DNA from: Candidatus Eisenbergiella stercorigallinarum
Lineage (GTDB): Bacteria > Bacillota > Clostridia > Lachnospirales > Lachnospiraceae
Reading direction: 5' to 3'
Length of the DNA: 11,408 nucleotides
Assembly (NCBI GenBank): GCA_019120525.1
Contig: DWUW01000006.1
Location: 1 to 11,408 of the forward strand
The stretch's first letter is position 1; every line of letters begins with the position of its first letter. Below the pieces are notes generated by a model. It was not told where the DNA came from. It did not search any database and saw only the letters and a program-made list of their open reading frames with translations. The translations under genes and the position numbers were made by a program. This document shows, one piece after another, positions 5,993 through 11,408 of the stretch.

Positions 5993-7246
5993 TCACTCCT
6001 CATTGGTCAGATGGAATCTGTCCAGGAGATGGAAGATGAGGCCAAGGATCATACCCACCACGCAGGCCAGCACCATACCGGTCAGCTGCACGCTTCCGAA
6101 CTTCACCGTGATGCCGGAAAGGCCGGCCACGAAGATGACGGAGGTGAGGATCAGGTTCCTGGATTTTCCGTAGTCCACCTGGGAATCCACCAGGATACGG
6201 ATGCCGGAGGTTCCGATCATGCCGTAGAGCAGGAAGGAAATACCGCCGATGACCGGGCCGGGAACGGTCTGGATCAGCATGGACAGCTTTCCGATGAAGG
6301 AGCAGACGATGGAGAGCACCGCCGCGCCGCCGATCACGCGCACGCTGTATACCTTGGTCACGGCCATGACGCCGATGTTCTCACCATAGGTGGTGGTGGG
6401 AACGGATCCCACCAGGCCGGAAAGCATGGTGGAGAAGTTGTCTCCAAACAGAGAGCGGTGCAGGCCGGGATCCTTCAGCAGGTCTCTTCCCACGATCTTG
6501 CTGGTAACCACCTGATGGCCGATGTGCTCAGAGGCAATGACCAGGATGACGGGAAGGATGATCAGGATCGCCTGCGGGTCAAACTTCGCCAGCTGGAAAT
6601 TGGGCAGGGAGAAGATCGGCGCTGCCGCCACCTCCGTAAAATCCACGATCCCGCACAGGACCGCAGCCACATAGCCGGCCACTACAGCCACGAGGATCGG
6701 GATGACCGACAGGAAGCCGCGGAATACCACGGAACCGAAGACCGCGACGCCCAGCGTTACGAAAAATACGATCACATTCTCCATCCGGATCGTCTCGTCC
6801 AGAAGCCCCGCGTTCTCCGCCGCGCTTCCCGCCAGCTCCAGGCCGATCAGCGCCACCACCGGGCCCATGGCCGCCGGAGGCAGGACCACGTTGATCCAGT
6901 CGGATCCGAATTTATAGATGATCGCCGCCAGGATACAGCCGCAGAAGCCGACCACCACGAAGCCGCCCAGCGCGTATTCATAGCCCATCTCGCTGATGAC
7001 GATCCCGGCGGGGGCCAGGAAGGCAAAGCTGGAACCCAGATAAGCGGGCGCCTTTCCCTTTGTCACCACGATAAAGAGCAGGGTGCCGACACCGTTCATG
7101 AACAGAACGACGGCCGGATTGATGCCGAACACAAAGGGTACCAGGACGCTGGCGCCGAACATGGCCAGCAGATGCTGGATGGACAGCGGGATCAGGAGCT
7201 TCATGGGAACCTTCTCATCCACCTGAATGATTCTTTTGTTTTCCAT
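5993..7246 (-). CDS. uraA: Uracil permease, NCS2 (nucleobase:cation symporter-2) family
   Basis: This proton-coupled uracil importer of the inner membrane supports pyrimidine salvage. The 417-residue protein is hydrophobic throughout and of normal family length. Key residues line up with E. coli UraA almost number for number: E240 and H244 in ASEHIGH (E241 and H245 in UraA) and E289 in TYGENIG (E290). The N-terminal HLLAMFGASVLVP is the family signature for the first helix. The start is ATG at 7244-7246, with GAGGAGG just upstream; an earlier start would add 23 poor residues. The gene stands alone, with its own promoter (7287-7315) and terminator (5914-5945). The leader is only about 35 nt, too short for a PyrR attenuator, so regulation by that route is not evident. 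A broader substrate range such as xanthine is less likely given the UraA-like residues. Confidence 0.94.
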   Translation of the reverse strand: MENKRIIQVDEKVPMKLLIPLSIQHLLAMFGASVLVPFVFGINPAVVLFMNGVGTLLFIVVTKGKAPAYLGSSFAFLAPAGIVISEMGYEYALGGFVVVGFCGCILAAIIYKFGSDWINVVLPPAAMGPVVALIGLELAGSAAENAGLLDETIRMENVIVFFVTLGVAVFGSVVFRGFLSVIPILVAVVAGYVAAVLCGIVDFTEVAAAPIFSLPNFQLAKFDPQAILIILPVILVIASEHIGHQVVTSKIVGRDLLKDPGLHRSLFGDNFSTMLSGLVGSVPTTTYGENIGVMAVTKVYSVRVIGGAAVLSIVCSFIGKLSMLIQTVPGPVIGGISFLLYGMIGTSGIRILVDSQVDYGKSRNLILTSVIFVAGLSGITVKFGSVQLTGMVLACVVGMILGLIFHLLDRFHLTNEE

Positions 7247-7286
7247 ATGGATATCCTCCTCATAAGTATTTGAACCAATTTTATCA

Positions 7287-7315
7287 ATTCTACCACAAAC
7301 GTCCCGTTCGTACAA
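7287..7315 (-). promoter_or_regulatory. Sigma-A promoter of the uracil permease gene
   Basis: On the minus strand the -35 is TTGTAC (7310-7315), the spacer is 17 nt, and the -10 is TAGAAT (7287-7292). The gene starts at 7246. It is divergent from the promoter at 7327-7355. Confidence 0.75.
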
Positions 7316-7326
7316 TGGATTTTTCC

Positions 7327-7355
7327 TTGAGTTTCCGGGCTGAATCGGCTACAAT
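7327..7355 (+). promoter_or_regulatory. Sigma-A promoter of the DUF6062-like gene
   Basis: The -35 is TTGAGT (7327-7332), the spacer is 17 nt, and the -10 is TACAAT (7350-7355). The predicted start is near 7362, about 30 bp before the ATG. Confidence 0.8.
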
Positions 7356-7391
7356 AAAAAAAGAGTTTCCGTCAAAAAAGAGGAGGAGGAC

Positions 7392-8153
7392 ATGAAGGAA
7401 AAATTATATACCATACCGTTAAACGACGCCATGAACGCGGACGACGAGTGCCCGTTCTGCTATATCGAGCGCAATGTGGAGCAGGATATCCTGGACTATG
7501 TGCTCGGCTCCTGCGCTTCCTACATGGAAAGCGACACCAGGGACGCCACGGACAAGGCAGGCTTCTGCCGCATGCATTATAAGAAAATGTACGATTACGG
7601 GAACACCCTGGGAAACGGCTGGATCCTGAAGACCCACTACAAGAAGCTGATCCGGGAGATGAAGGAGCAGTTCGCTCACTATACGCCGGGAAAAACCTCC
7701 CTTGTGGACCGGCTGAAGGGGAAGCCCTCCGAGGAAAACCCCATTTCCGCCTGGATCGGGGAAAAGGAAAAGAGCTGCTATATCTGCGACTATTTCAAAA
7801 AGGAATACGCCCGCTATCTGGACACCTTTTTCTACCTATATAAAAACGACAGCGCCTTCCGGGATAAGCTGGCAAAGAGCAAAGGCTTCTGCCTGCACCA
7901 TTTCCGCGACCTGTTAAACGGTGCGGACACGAAGCTTTCCGACGCGGAGAAAAAGGATTTCTTCCCCGTGGTATTCGATCTGATGGAGAAAAACATGGAG
8001 CGGGTTTCCGCCGACGTGGACTGGCTCATTGAAAAGTTCGACTACCGCAACAAGACGGCGGACTGGAAGACCTCCAAAGACGCGGTGCAGCGCGGCATGC
8101 AGAAGCTGAAGGGCGGCTATCCGGCCGATCCGGTCTATAAGATGAACAAATAA
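7392..8153 (+). CDS. DUF6062-like protein with two CxxC...CxxH modules
   Basis: This 253-residue soluble protein has no signal peptide or membrane helix. It resembles proteins annotated as DUF6062 in Lachnospiraceae, whose role is unknown to me. Two similar modules are visible. The first has C20-P-F-C23 and then GFC59-R-M-H62-Y. The second has C129-Y-I-C132 and then GFC167-L-H-H170-F. The spacing between the CxxC and the GFC is almost equal (39 and 38 residues). Each could bind a metal ion, most simply zinc, through three Cys and one His; this is inference. The C-terminal third is charged and helical. AGGAGGAGG precedes the ATG by a short gap. The gene is transcribed alone, divergent from the permease gene, and ends at a strong hairpin. 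Confidence 0.85.
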   Translation: MKEKLYTIPLNDAMNADDECPFCYIERNVEQDILDYVLGSCASYMESDTRDATDKAGFCRMHYKKMYDYGNTLGNGWILKTHYKKLIREMKEQFAHYTPGKTSLVDRLKGKPSEENPISAWIGEKEKSCYICDYFKKEYARYLDTFFYLYKNDSAFRDKLAKSKGFCLHHFRDLLNGADTKLSDAEKKDFFPVVFDLMEKNMERVSADVDWLIEKFDYRNKTADWKTSKDAVQRGMQKLKGGYPADPVYKMNK

Positions 8154-8156
8154 TCC

Positions 8157-8188
8157 CGCGCGGCAGGGCCGAAAGGTTCTGCCGCGCG
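8157..8188. terminator. 14-bp hairpin between convergent genes, lacking a T-tract
   Basis: Arms 8157-8170 (CGCGCGGCAGGGCC) and 8175-8188 pair along all 14 positions, with two G-U pairs, around a GAAA tetraloop. It starts 3 bp after the DUF6062-like stop and ends 5 bp before the tetR-type gene stop. No run of T follows on either strand, so it is not a classic intrinsic terminator; it may still stop polymerase or protect both 3' ends. Confidence 0.6.
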
Positions 8189-8193
8189 TACAA

Positions 8194-8796
8194 TCATGAT
8201 CCAAAAAGCCTTTCAAATAGCATCAGATAAGAAAAAATCTCCCCGAACAGTTCTTCCGGCGAAAAATTTTCCTGCCGGCAGCGTTCTCTCGTCAGGCCGC
8301 GGAAGGTATAATCCATGATCCCCATAATCCGCGGCAGATCGGCCCTGGGCCGCAGCAGATGCGTATCCGCCTGCCTCAGGATCTCCTCAAGCCTTTTTTC
8401 GTATCTTCTCTTCTGTTCCGCCACGGCCTGAAACGCCTCCCGGCAGTCCTCCTCCCGGGCGCTGTCCAGAAACGCCTTCAGATAGGGATATTGCCTGCAC
8501 GCACGGAAGGCCGCCTCCTCAATCAGCCGGATCAGGGCAAACAGATCCTTTTCGTTCTTTTCCGTTCCCCCGGCAAGCTCCAGCAGCATATATCTGACCG
8601 CGTAATCATATAAAAAGATATACAGCCCGAGCTTACTTTCAAAATAGTGGAACAGGAGGCCCTTGCTGATGCCTGCCCGCCTCACCACCTCATCCGTTCC
8701 CGCGTGCCGGTATCCGTTCTGCGAAAAAACCTGCAGCGCCGCGTTGATGATCCGGTCCTGCTTTTCCTTTGGGATATCAAAAAACTTCTGATTCAT
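8194..8796 (-). CDS. TetR-family transcriptional regulator
   Basis: This 200-residue cytoplasmic DNA-binding protein has the TetR helix-turn-helix in its N-terminal quarter: RIINAALQVFSQNGY, then AGTDEVVRRAGISKGLLFHYFESK. The remainder is the helical ligand-binding and dimerisation region, which is poorly conserved and gives no ligand. The start is ATG at 8794-8796, with GGGAGGGG upstream; longer starts would add up to 36 residues rich in Lys and Gly. Its promoter (8843-8871) holds an 11-bp palindrome that may serve autoregulation. It is divergent from the repeat-protein gene at 9026, which may therefore be a target, but no paired operator covering both promoters was found. Confidence 0.92.
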   Translation of the reverse strand: MNQKFFDIPKEKQDRIINAALQVFSQNGYRHAGTDEVVRRAGISKGLLFHYFESKLGLYIFLYDYAVRYMLLELAGGTEKNEKDLFALIRLIEEAAFRACRQYPYLKAFLDSAREEDCREAFQAVAEQKRRYEKRLEEILRQADTHLLRPRADLPRIMGIMDYTFRGLTRERCRQENFSPEELFGEIFSYLMLFERLFGS

Positions 8797-8842
8797 ATAC
8801 CGCCCCTCCCACACAGCCTGCCGCTGCCCTTTCTGTTTTATC

Positions 8843-8871
8843 ATCATACTATATCCCGGGGATTCCGGCAA
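8843..8871 (-). promoter_or_regulatory. Sigma-A promoter of the tetR-type gene, with internal palindrome
   Basis: On the minus strand the -35 is TTGCCG (8866-8871), the spacer is 17 nt, and the -10 is TATGAT (8843-8848). The spacer contains ATCCC-G-GGGAT (8853-8863), an 11-bp inverted repeat that could be a repressor site. Confidence 0.65.
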
Positions 8872-8910
8872 GAAACGCGATGCTTTTATATATTTTTTAT
8901 ACATAATTTC

Positions 8911-8939
8911 TTTTCAAATCTTCAAAATAGTATTAGAAT
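8911..8939 (+). promoter_or_regulatory. Probable promoter of the repeat-protein gene
   Basis: The -35 is TTTTCA (8911-8916, four of six consensus bases), the spacer is 17 nt, and the -10 is TAGAAT (8934-8939). The predicted start near 8946 leaves a leader of about 80 nt before the ATG at 9026. The surrounding sequence is AT-rich. Confidence 0.55.
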
Positions 8940-9025
8940 ACATGTAAATGGGGACAGATTACGTCTGTAAGGGCGGATGTGCCGGAACCGACGTAAAATC
9001 ACCTGAAGGAAAGGGGAAGAGAACG

Positions 9026-9766
9026 ATGGCCAGAAACTCACATGGATTCGGAAGGCTGCTCACCGCCGCTGCGGTTATCGGAGCTGCCGCAGCAGGTACC
9101 TGGTATTACCTGAAGAAGAAGGACGGCTCCGCCGCCGCGGAAAAGCCTGCGGAGGACGATTTTGACGAATATGAAGACTATGATAAGTTTGAAGACGAAG
9201 AGCTGGATGACATCCCTGCTTCTTCCGCCCCGGAAGACGCCTCCGAAACGGAAGCTGCCGGCACGAATCCCGGACGCTCCTACGTATCTCTGGATCTGAA
9301 AAAGGCGAAGGAAAAGGCGGATGATTTTTTCAGCACCGTCTCCGGAAAAGTGGAAAACACGGTACAGAAGATCCGATCCTCCGAGGAATATGGAAACGTG
9401 ACCAGCAAAGTGGATGAAGCGGTCGCCCGCCTGCGTCATTCAGAGGAATTAAACGCCGTTACCAGCAAGATCAACGACGCTGTAGACCGGATCAAAAACA
9501 GCAACGAGTACGCCAATGTGGATGAACAGATGGAGCATGCCATCAACCGTGTCAAAGAGGCTACGGAAAAAGCCGTAAACCGCGTAGGGCAGAAGATCAA
9601 CTCCACCATCGGATCCGCCGGGAACCCTTCCGCACCGGAGGAGGATTCCCAGGCAGCTTCAGAAGAAGAGCCGAAAGAGGCTTCTGCAGACAGCTTTGTC
9701 CCGGAAGACGCTTCCGGCCAGGACGACGGAGCTTCGGAAGCCGGCCCGGAGGATGTCCGGAGCTGA
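9026..9766 (+). CDS. Membrane-anchored protein with 20-residue helical repeats (YtxH-like)
   Basis: I do not recognise a defined function for this 246-residue protein. Residues 1-9 are basic, 10-28 form one membrane helix rich in Ala (LLTAAAVIGAAAAG), and KKK follows. This matches the layout of YtxH-type proteins of Firmicutes, with the bulk probably cytoplasmic. Residues 43-75 are strongly acidic. Then four 20-residue repeats run from 99 to 178, with the pattern S-E-E-Y-x-x-V-T-S-K-[VI]-x-[ED]-A-V-x-R-[LI], predicted amphipathic helix. A fading fifth copy follows and a second acidic tail covers 203-246. The start is ATG at 9026 because AGGGGAAGAG precedes it; the ATG at 8948 lacks such a site and lies at the predicted transcription start. 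It could bind membrane, envelope partners or DNA; none can be shown here. Confidence 0.75.
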   Translation: MARNSHGFGRLLTAAAVIGAAAAGTWYYLKKKDGSAAAEKPAEDDFDEYEDYDKFEDEELDDIPASSAPEDASETEAAGTNPGRSYVSLDLKKAKEKADDFFSTVSGKVENTVQKIRSSEEYGNVTSKVDEAVARLRHSEELNAVTSKINDAVDRIKNSNEYANVDEQMEHAINRVKEATEKAVNRVGQKINSTIGSAGNPSAPEEDSQAASEEEPKEASADSFVPEDASGQDDGASEAGPEDVRS

Positions 9767-9776
9767 TCCTTCCTTT

Positions 9777-9812
9777 TAAAAAGAGGAGCCGTATGATTCG
9801 GCTCCCCTTTTT
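9777..9812 (+). terminator. Rho-independent terminator, possibly bidirectional
   Basis: GGAGCCG (9785-9791) pairs with CGGCTCC (9799-9805) around a 7-nt loop, followed by CCTTTTT (9806-9812). A preceding AAAAA run could make it serve the convergent lacI-type gene (stop at 9821) too. Confidence 0.85.
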
Positions 9813-9820
9813 ATGTCTGG

Positions 9821-10804
9821 CTATGTGGTCTCCCTTTCCACAAGGGAAACCGGAAGGATGGTCCTGCTTGGCACCATCTCCTTATTGGACGCGCGCAGGA
9901 TCGTCTGGACCGCAAGCGACGCCATTTCCGGGATCGGCTGGCGGATGGTCGTGATCGCAGGGCTCGTCAGCATGGAAATCAGGCTGTCGTCAAAGCCCAC
10001 CAGCTTGATCTGCTCCGGGATCCGGATCTCCTTCTTCCTGCATATCTGGATGACCTGGGCGGCGATTACGTCGCTGCTCGCAAAGATACCGTCTATTTCA
10101 GGATGCTCATCCAGGATCTTCTCGATATATTCATGATAATCCAGCGCGGCATACAGCGCATCCGTTTTCTCTTCCTCCAGATCGACGCACTTCATCCCTT
10201 CCTGTCGGCACACCTCCATGAATCCCATCGCCCGTTCGTCGGCAGGCATGGGCTCCGCGTTCTCTCCGCTCAGATAGGCCACAGTCCGGCATCCCTTTTC
10301 CGCAAGATGCTTCGCCACCATCCTTCCGCCCTGCCGGTTATCGCATTCGATCGCCGCCGTCCCGCTTTCCAGGAACCGTTCGATCGTCACAAGCGGGACG
10401 CCAAGATCCTCGAACCGCTGTACGTCTACAGTGCCGCTGCACAGGATGATCCCTGCCACACGGATCCCCCGGCACATTTCCAGGTACTTGACCTCCTTGT
10501 CATCCCTGTCATTGGAATTAAAGACCATCAGCTTGTACTCATTCAGATACGCGGCAGTTTCCAGGCTGCTCAGAAGCCTTGAAAAATAGGGATGGTCAAT
10601 ATGGGGAAGAATTACCCCGATCGTGTTTGTGGTCTGCTTGGACAGGGAACGCGCCACCTCGTTGGGCTGGTAATTCAGCTTTTTCATCGCCTCATATACC
10701 TTTTCCCTGGCCTCCTTGCTGATATAACCCCGGTTATTCAGCACCCGGGACACCGTACTGACCGTAAGACCGGTTTCCCTCGCCACATCCTTCAGTGTTG
10801 CCAT
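9821..10804 (-). CDS. LacI-family transcriptional regulator
   Basis: This 327-residue cytoplasmic DNA-binding protein opens with the LacI helix-turn-helix and hinge: ATLKDVARETGLTVSTVSRV, then PNEVARSLSKQ. The rest is the periplasmic-binding-protein-like sensor domain, from about residue 60 (TIGVILPHIDHPYFSRLL) to the end, with the usual GFDDSLISMLTSPAITTIRQP motif. The family usually represses sugar or nucleoside use genes and is released or strengthened by a small ligand. No transporter or sugar enzyme lies beside it in the window, so the ligand cannot be named. GGAGG precedes the ATG at 10802-10804. The promoter is strong and overlaps possible operators, which suggests autoregulation. Confidence 0.95.
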   Translation of the reverse strand: MATLKDVARETGLTVSTVSRVLNNRGYISKEAREKVYEAMKKLNYQPNEVARSLSKQTTNTIGVILPHIDHPYFSRLLSSLETAAYLNEYKLMVFNSNDRDDKEVKYLEMCRGIRVAGIILCSGTVDVQRFEDLGVPLVTIERFLESGTAAIECDNRQGGRMVAKHLAEKGCRTVAYLSGENAEPMPADERAMGFMEVCRQEGMKCVDLEEEKTDALYAALDYHEYIEKILDEHPEIDGIFASSDVIAAQVIQICRKKEIRIPEQIKLVGFDDSLISMLTSPAITTIRQPIPEMASLAVQTILRASNKEMVPSRTILPVSLVERETT

Positions 10805-10847
10805 GATTTCCTCCAGCGCCTTTTCATTCTGTCTTATTTCTTTCTTT

Positions 10848-10893
10848 TTAGCTAAGGCGTTTTCATTATATCACAACCGCTTGACATTTCCAA
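10848..10893 (-). promoter_or_regulatory. Promoter of the lacI-type gene, with candidate operators
   Basis: On the minus strand the -35 is TTGGAA (10888-10893), the spacer is 17 nt, and the -10 is a consensus TATAAT (10865-10870). TTAGCTAA (10848-10855), a perfect 8-bp palindrome, lies just after the predicted start near 10858. An AACGTT core abuts the -35. Either might be a repressor site; neither closely matches a named LacI-family operator. Confidence 0.7.
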
Positions 10894-10920
10894 CGTTAAT
10901 TCCCGCGAAAAAACAGAATG

Positions 10921-10951
10921 AAAAAACCGGGAGACAGTCTGCAGGCGTCCG
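10921..10951 (-). terminator. Probable terminator of the aldo/keto reductase remnant
   Basis: On the minus strand, two CCGG segments (near 10948-10951 and 10927-10930) can pair imperfectly and are followed by TTTTTT (10921-10926). It lies about 20 bp after the relic stop. The stem is short, so confidence is moderate. Confidence 0.45.
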
Positions 10952-10967
10952 GGCTGCCGTCCTGCTT

Positions 10968-11408
10968 TTACGGGAGCATATGCCCCGCAGCCAGATACAG
11001 GCGGTACCACTCCTGCCTGGTAAGCGTCAGGTCCGCGCCCCGTCCGTATTCATATTCGCCTCCATGCCGCTCTGGACCATGGAAGAATTGACAATGGAAA
11101 ACTGCATCTGATCCGCCACCAGGGGCTGCGCCACATATTTCTGCAGAAGCCTGATCTGGGACGGACGGTGGTTGGACACGCCGAAGAAGCGGACTTTACC
11201 GGAACGGTGCAGGCTGTCAAACGCTTCCGCGACCTCCTCCGGTTCCACCAGCGCATCCGGCCTGTGCAGCAGGAGCACATCCAGATAGTCGGTCTGAAGC
11301 CTCTTTAAGATCCCGTCCACGGAAGAAAGGATATACTCTCTGGAGTTGTCATGCATTTTGCCGGGCACGATACCGCATTTGGACTGCAGAATGATCCTTT
11401 CCCTCACG
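10968..11408 (-). pseudogene. Aldo/keto reductase (YdhF-like), internally deleted; 5' end outside the window
   Basis: Aldo/keto reductases are soluble NADPH-dependent oxidoreductases with a TIM-barrel fold. The visible part starts inside the barrel. LQSKCGI carries the usual catalytic Lys and VLLLHRPDALVEPEEV the His; the catalytic Asp and Tyr would lie beyond the window. Homology continues through GKVRFFGVSNHRPSQ to QFSIVNSSMVQSGMEANMNTDGA. It then breaks off, and the frame stops at 11027. In another frame the next bases read ADLTLTRQEWYRLYLAAGHMLP and a stop at 10968, which is the normal C-terminus of this family. Roughly 90-110 residues between, including the AWSPF strand and the cofactor-binding region, are missing. 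The gene should be inactive. The GTG at 11405-11407 is not the true start, because family members have about 70 residues before this point. Confidence 0.85.

Noticed and set aside
5792..7273. 493-residue plus-strand ORF
   Set aside because: It is the antisense shadow of the uracil permease gene; the product is dominated by His, Asp and Gln with no hydrophobic core, and it runs through the permease terminator and promoter.
7247..7286. PyrR attenuator or riboswitch in the uracil permease leader
   Set aside because: The leader from the predicted start to the ATG is only about 35 nt and holds no hairpin pair or anti-PyrR motif.
8948..9025. Upstream ATG extension of the repeat protein (26 extra residues)
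   Set aside because: It has no ribosome binding site and lies at the predicted transcription start. The ATG at 9026 has AGGGGAAGAG and puts the membrane helix near the N-terminus, as expected for this layout.

Overview
The window looks like chromosomal DNA of a Gram-positive, moderately GC-rich Clostridia member, most likely Lachnospiraceae. The grounds are strong AGGAGG-type ribosome binding sites, sigma-A promoters with 17-nt spacers, Rho-independent terminators, a LytTR/GHKL two-component pair and a DUF6062-type protein. This is inference from style and gene families; no rRNA or marker gene is present. No CRISPR array, tRNA, rRNA, transposase or phage gene was seen.

Layout. 1-207: AT-rich non-coding DNA with a short coding-like island. 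208-366: a promoter and a likely small RNA (copy 1). 388-420: a 33-bp near-palindrome. 460-2701: an operon for a LytTR response regulator and a GHKL sensor kinase; the kinase is split by a one-base frameshift at a CCC run. 2731-2882: a second promoter and small-RNA unit closely matching copy 1. 2921-5728 (minus): a P2A-type calcium ATPase. 5993-7246 (minus): a UraA-type uracil permease with its own promoter and terminator. 7392-8153 (plus): a DUF6062-like protein with a duplicated Cys/His module, divergent from the permease gene. 8194-8796 (minus): a TetR-family regulator. 9026-9766 (plus): a membrane-anchored protein with 20-residue helical repeats, divergent from the tetR gene. 9821-10804 (minus): a LacI-family regulator. 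10968 to the window end (minus): an aldo/keto reductase gene broken by an internal deletion.

The most unusual part is the first 2.9 kb. Two homologous units (208-329 and 2731-2852, ungapped, 103 of 122 positions identical by hand count) bracket the two-component system. Each has a promoter with a good -10 box but no good -35, two GACAYATT direct repeats 11 bp apart, a predicted start exactly at a 5' hairpin, an invariant C-rich single-stranded stretch (CTCCCCCCTC), and a terminator whose hairpin shape is kept while its sequence changes. The C-rich stretch can pair over 8 consecutive bases with the ribosome binding site of the adjacent kinase gene. I infer a pair of sibling C-rich regulatory RNAs linked to this sensor system, possibly controlled by it and feeding back on it.

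The remaining genes look like separately transcribed housekeeping or accessory genes. There is no sign of one long operon joining them, and neither the TetR nor the LacI regulator sits beside an obvious metabolic target.
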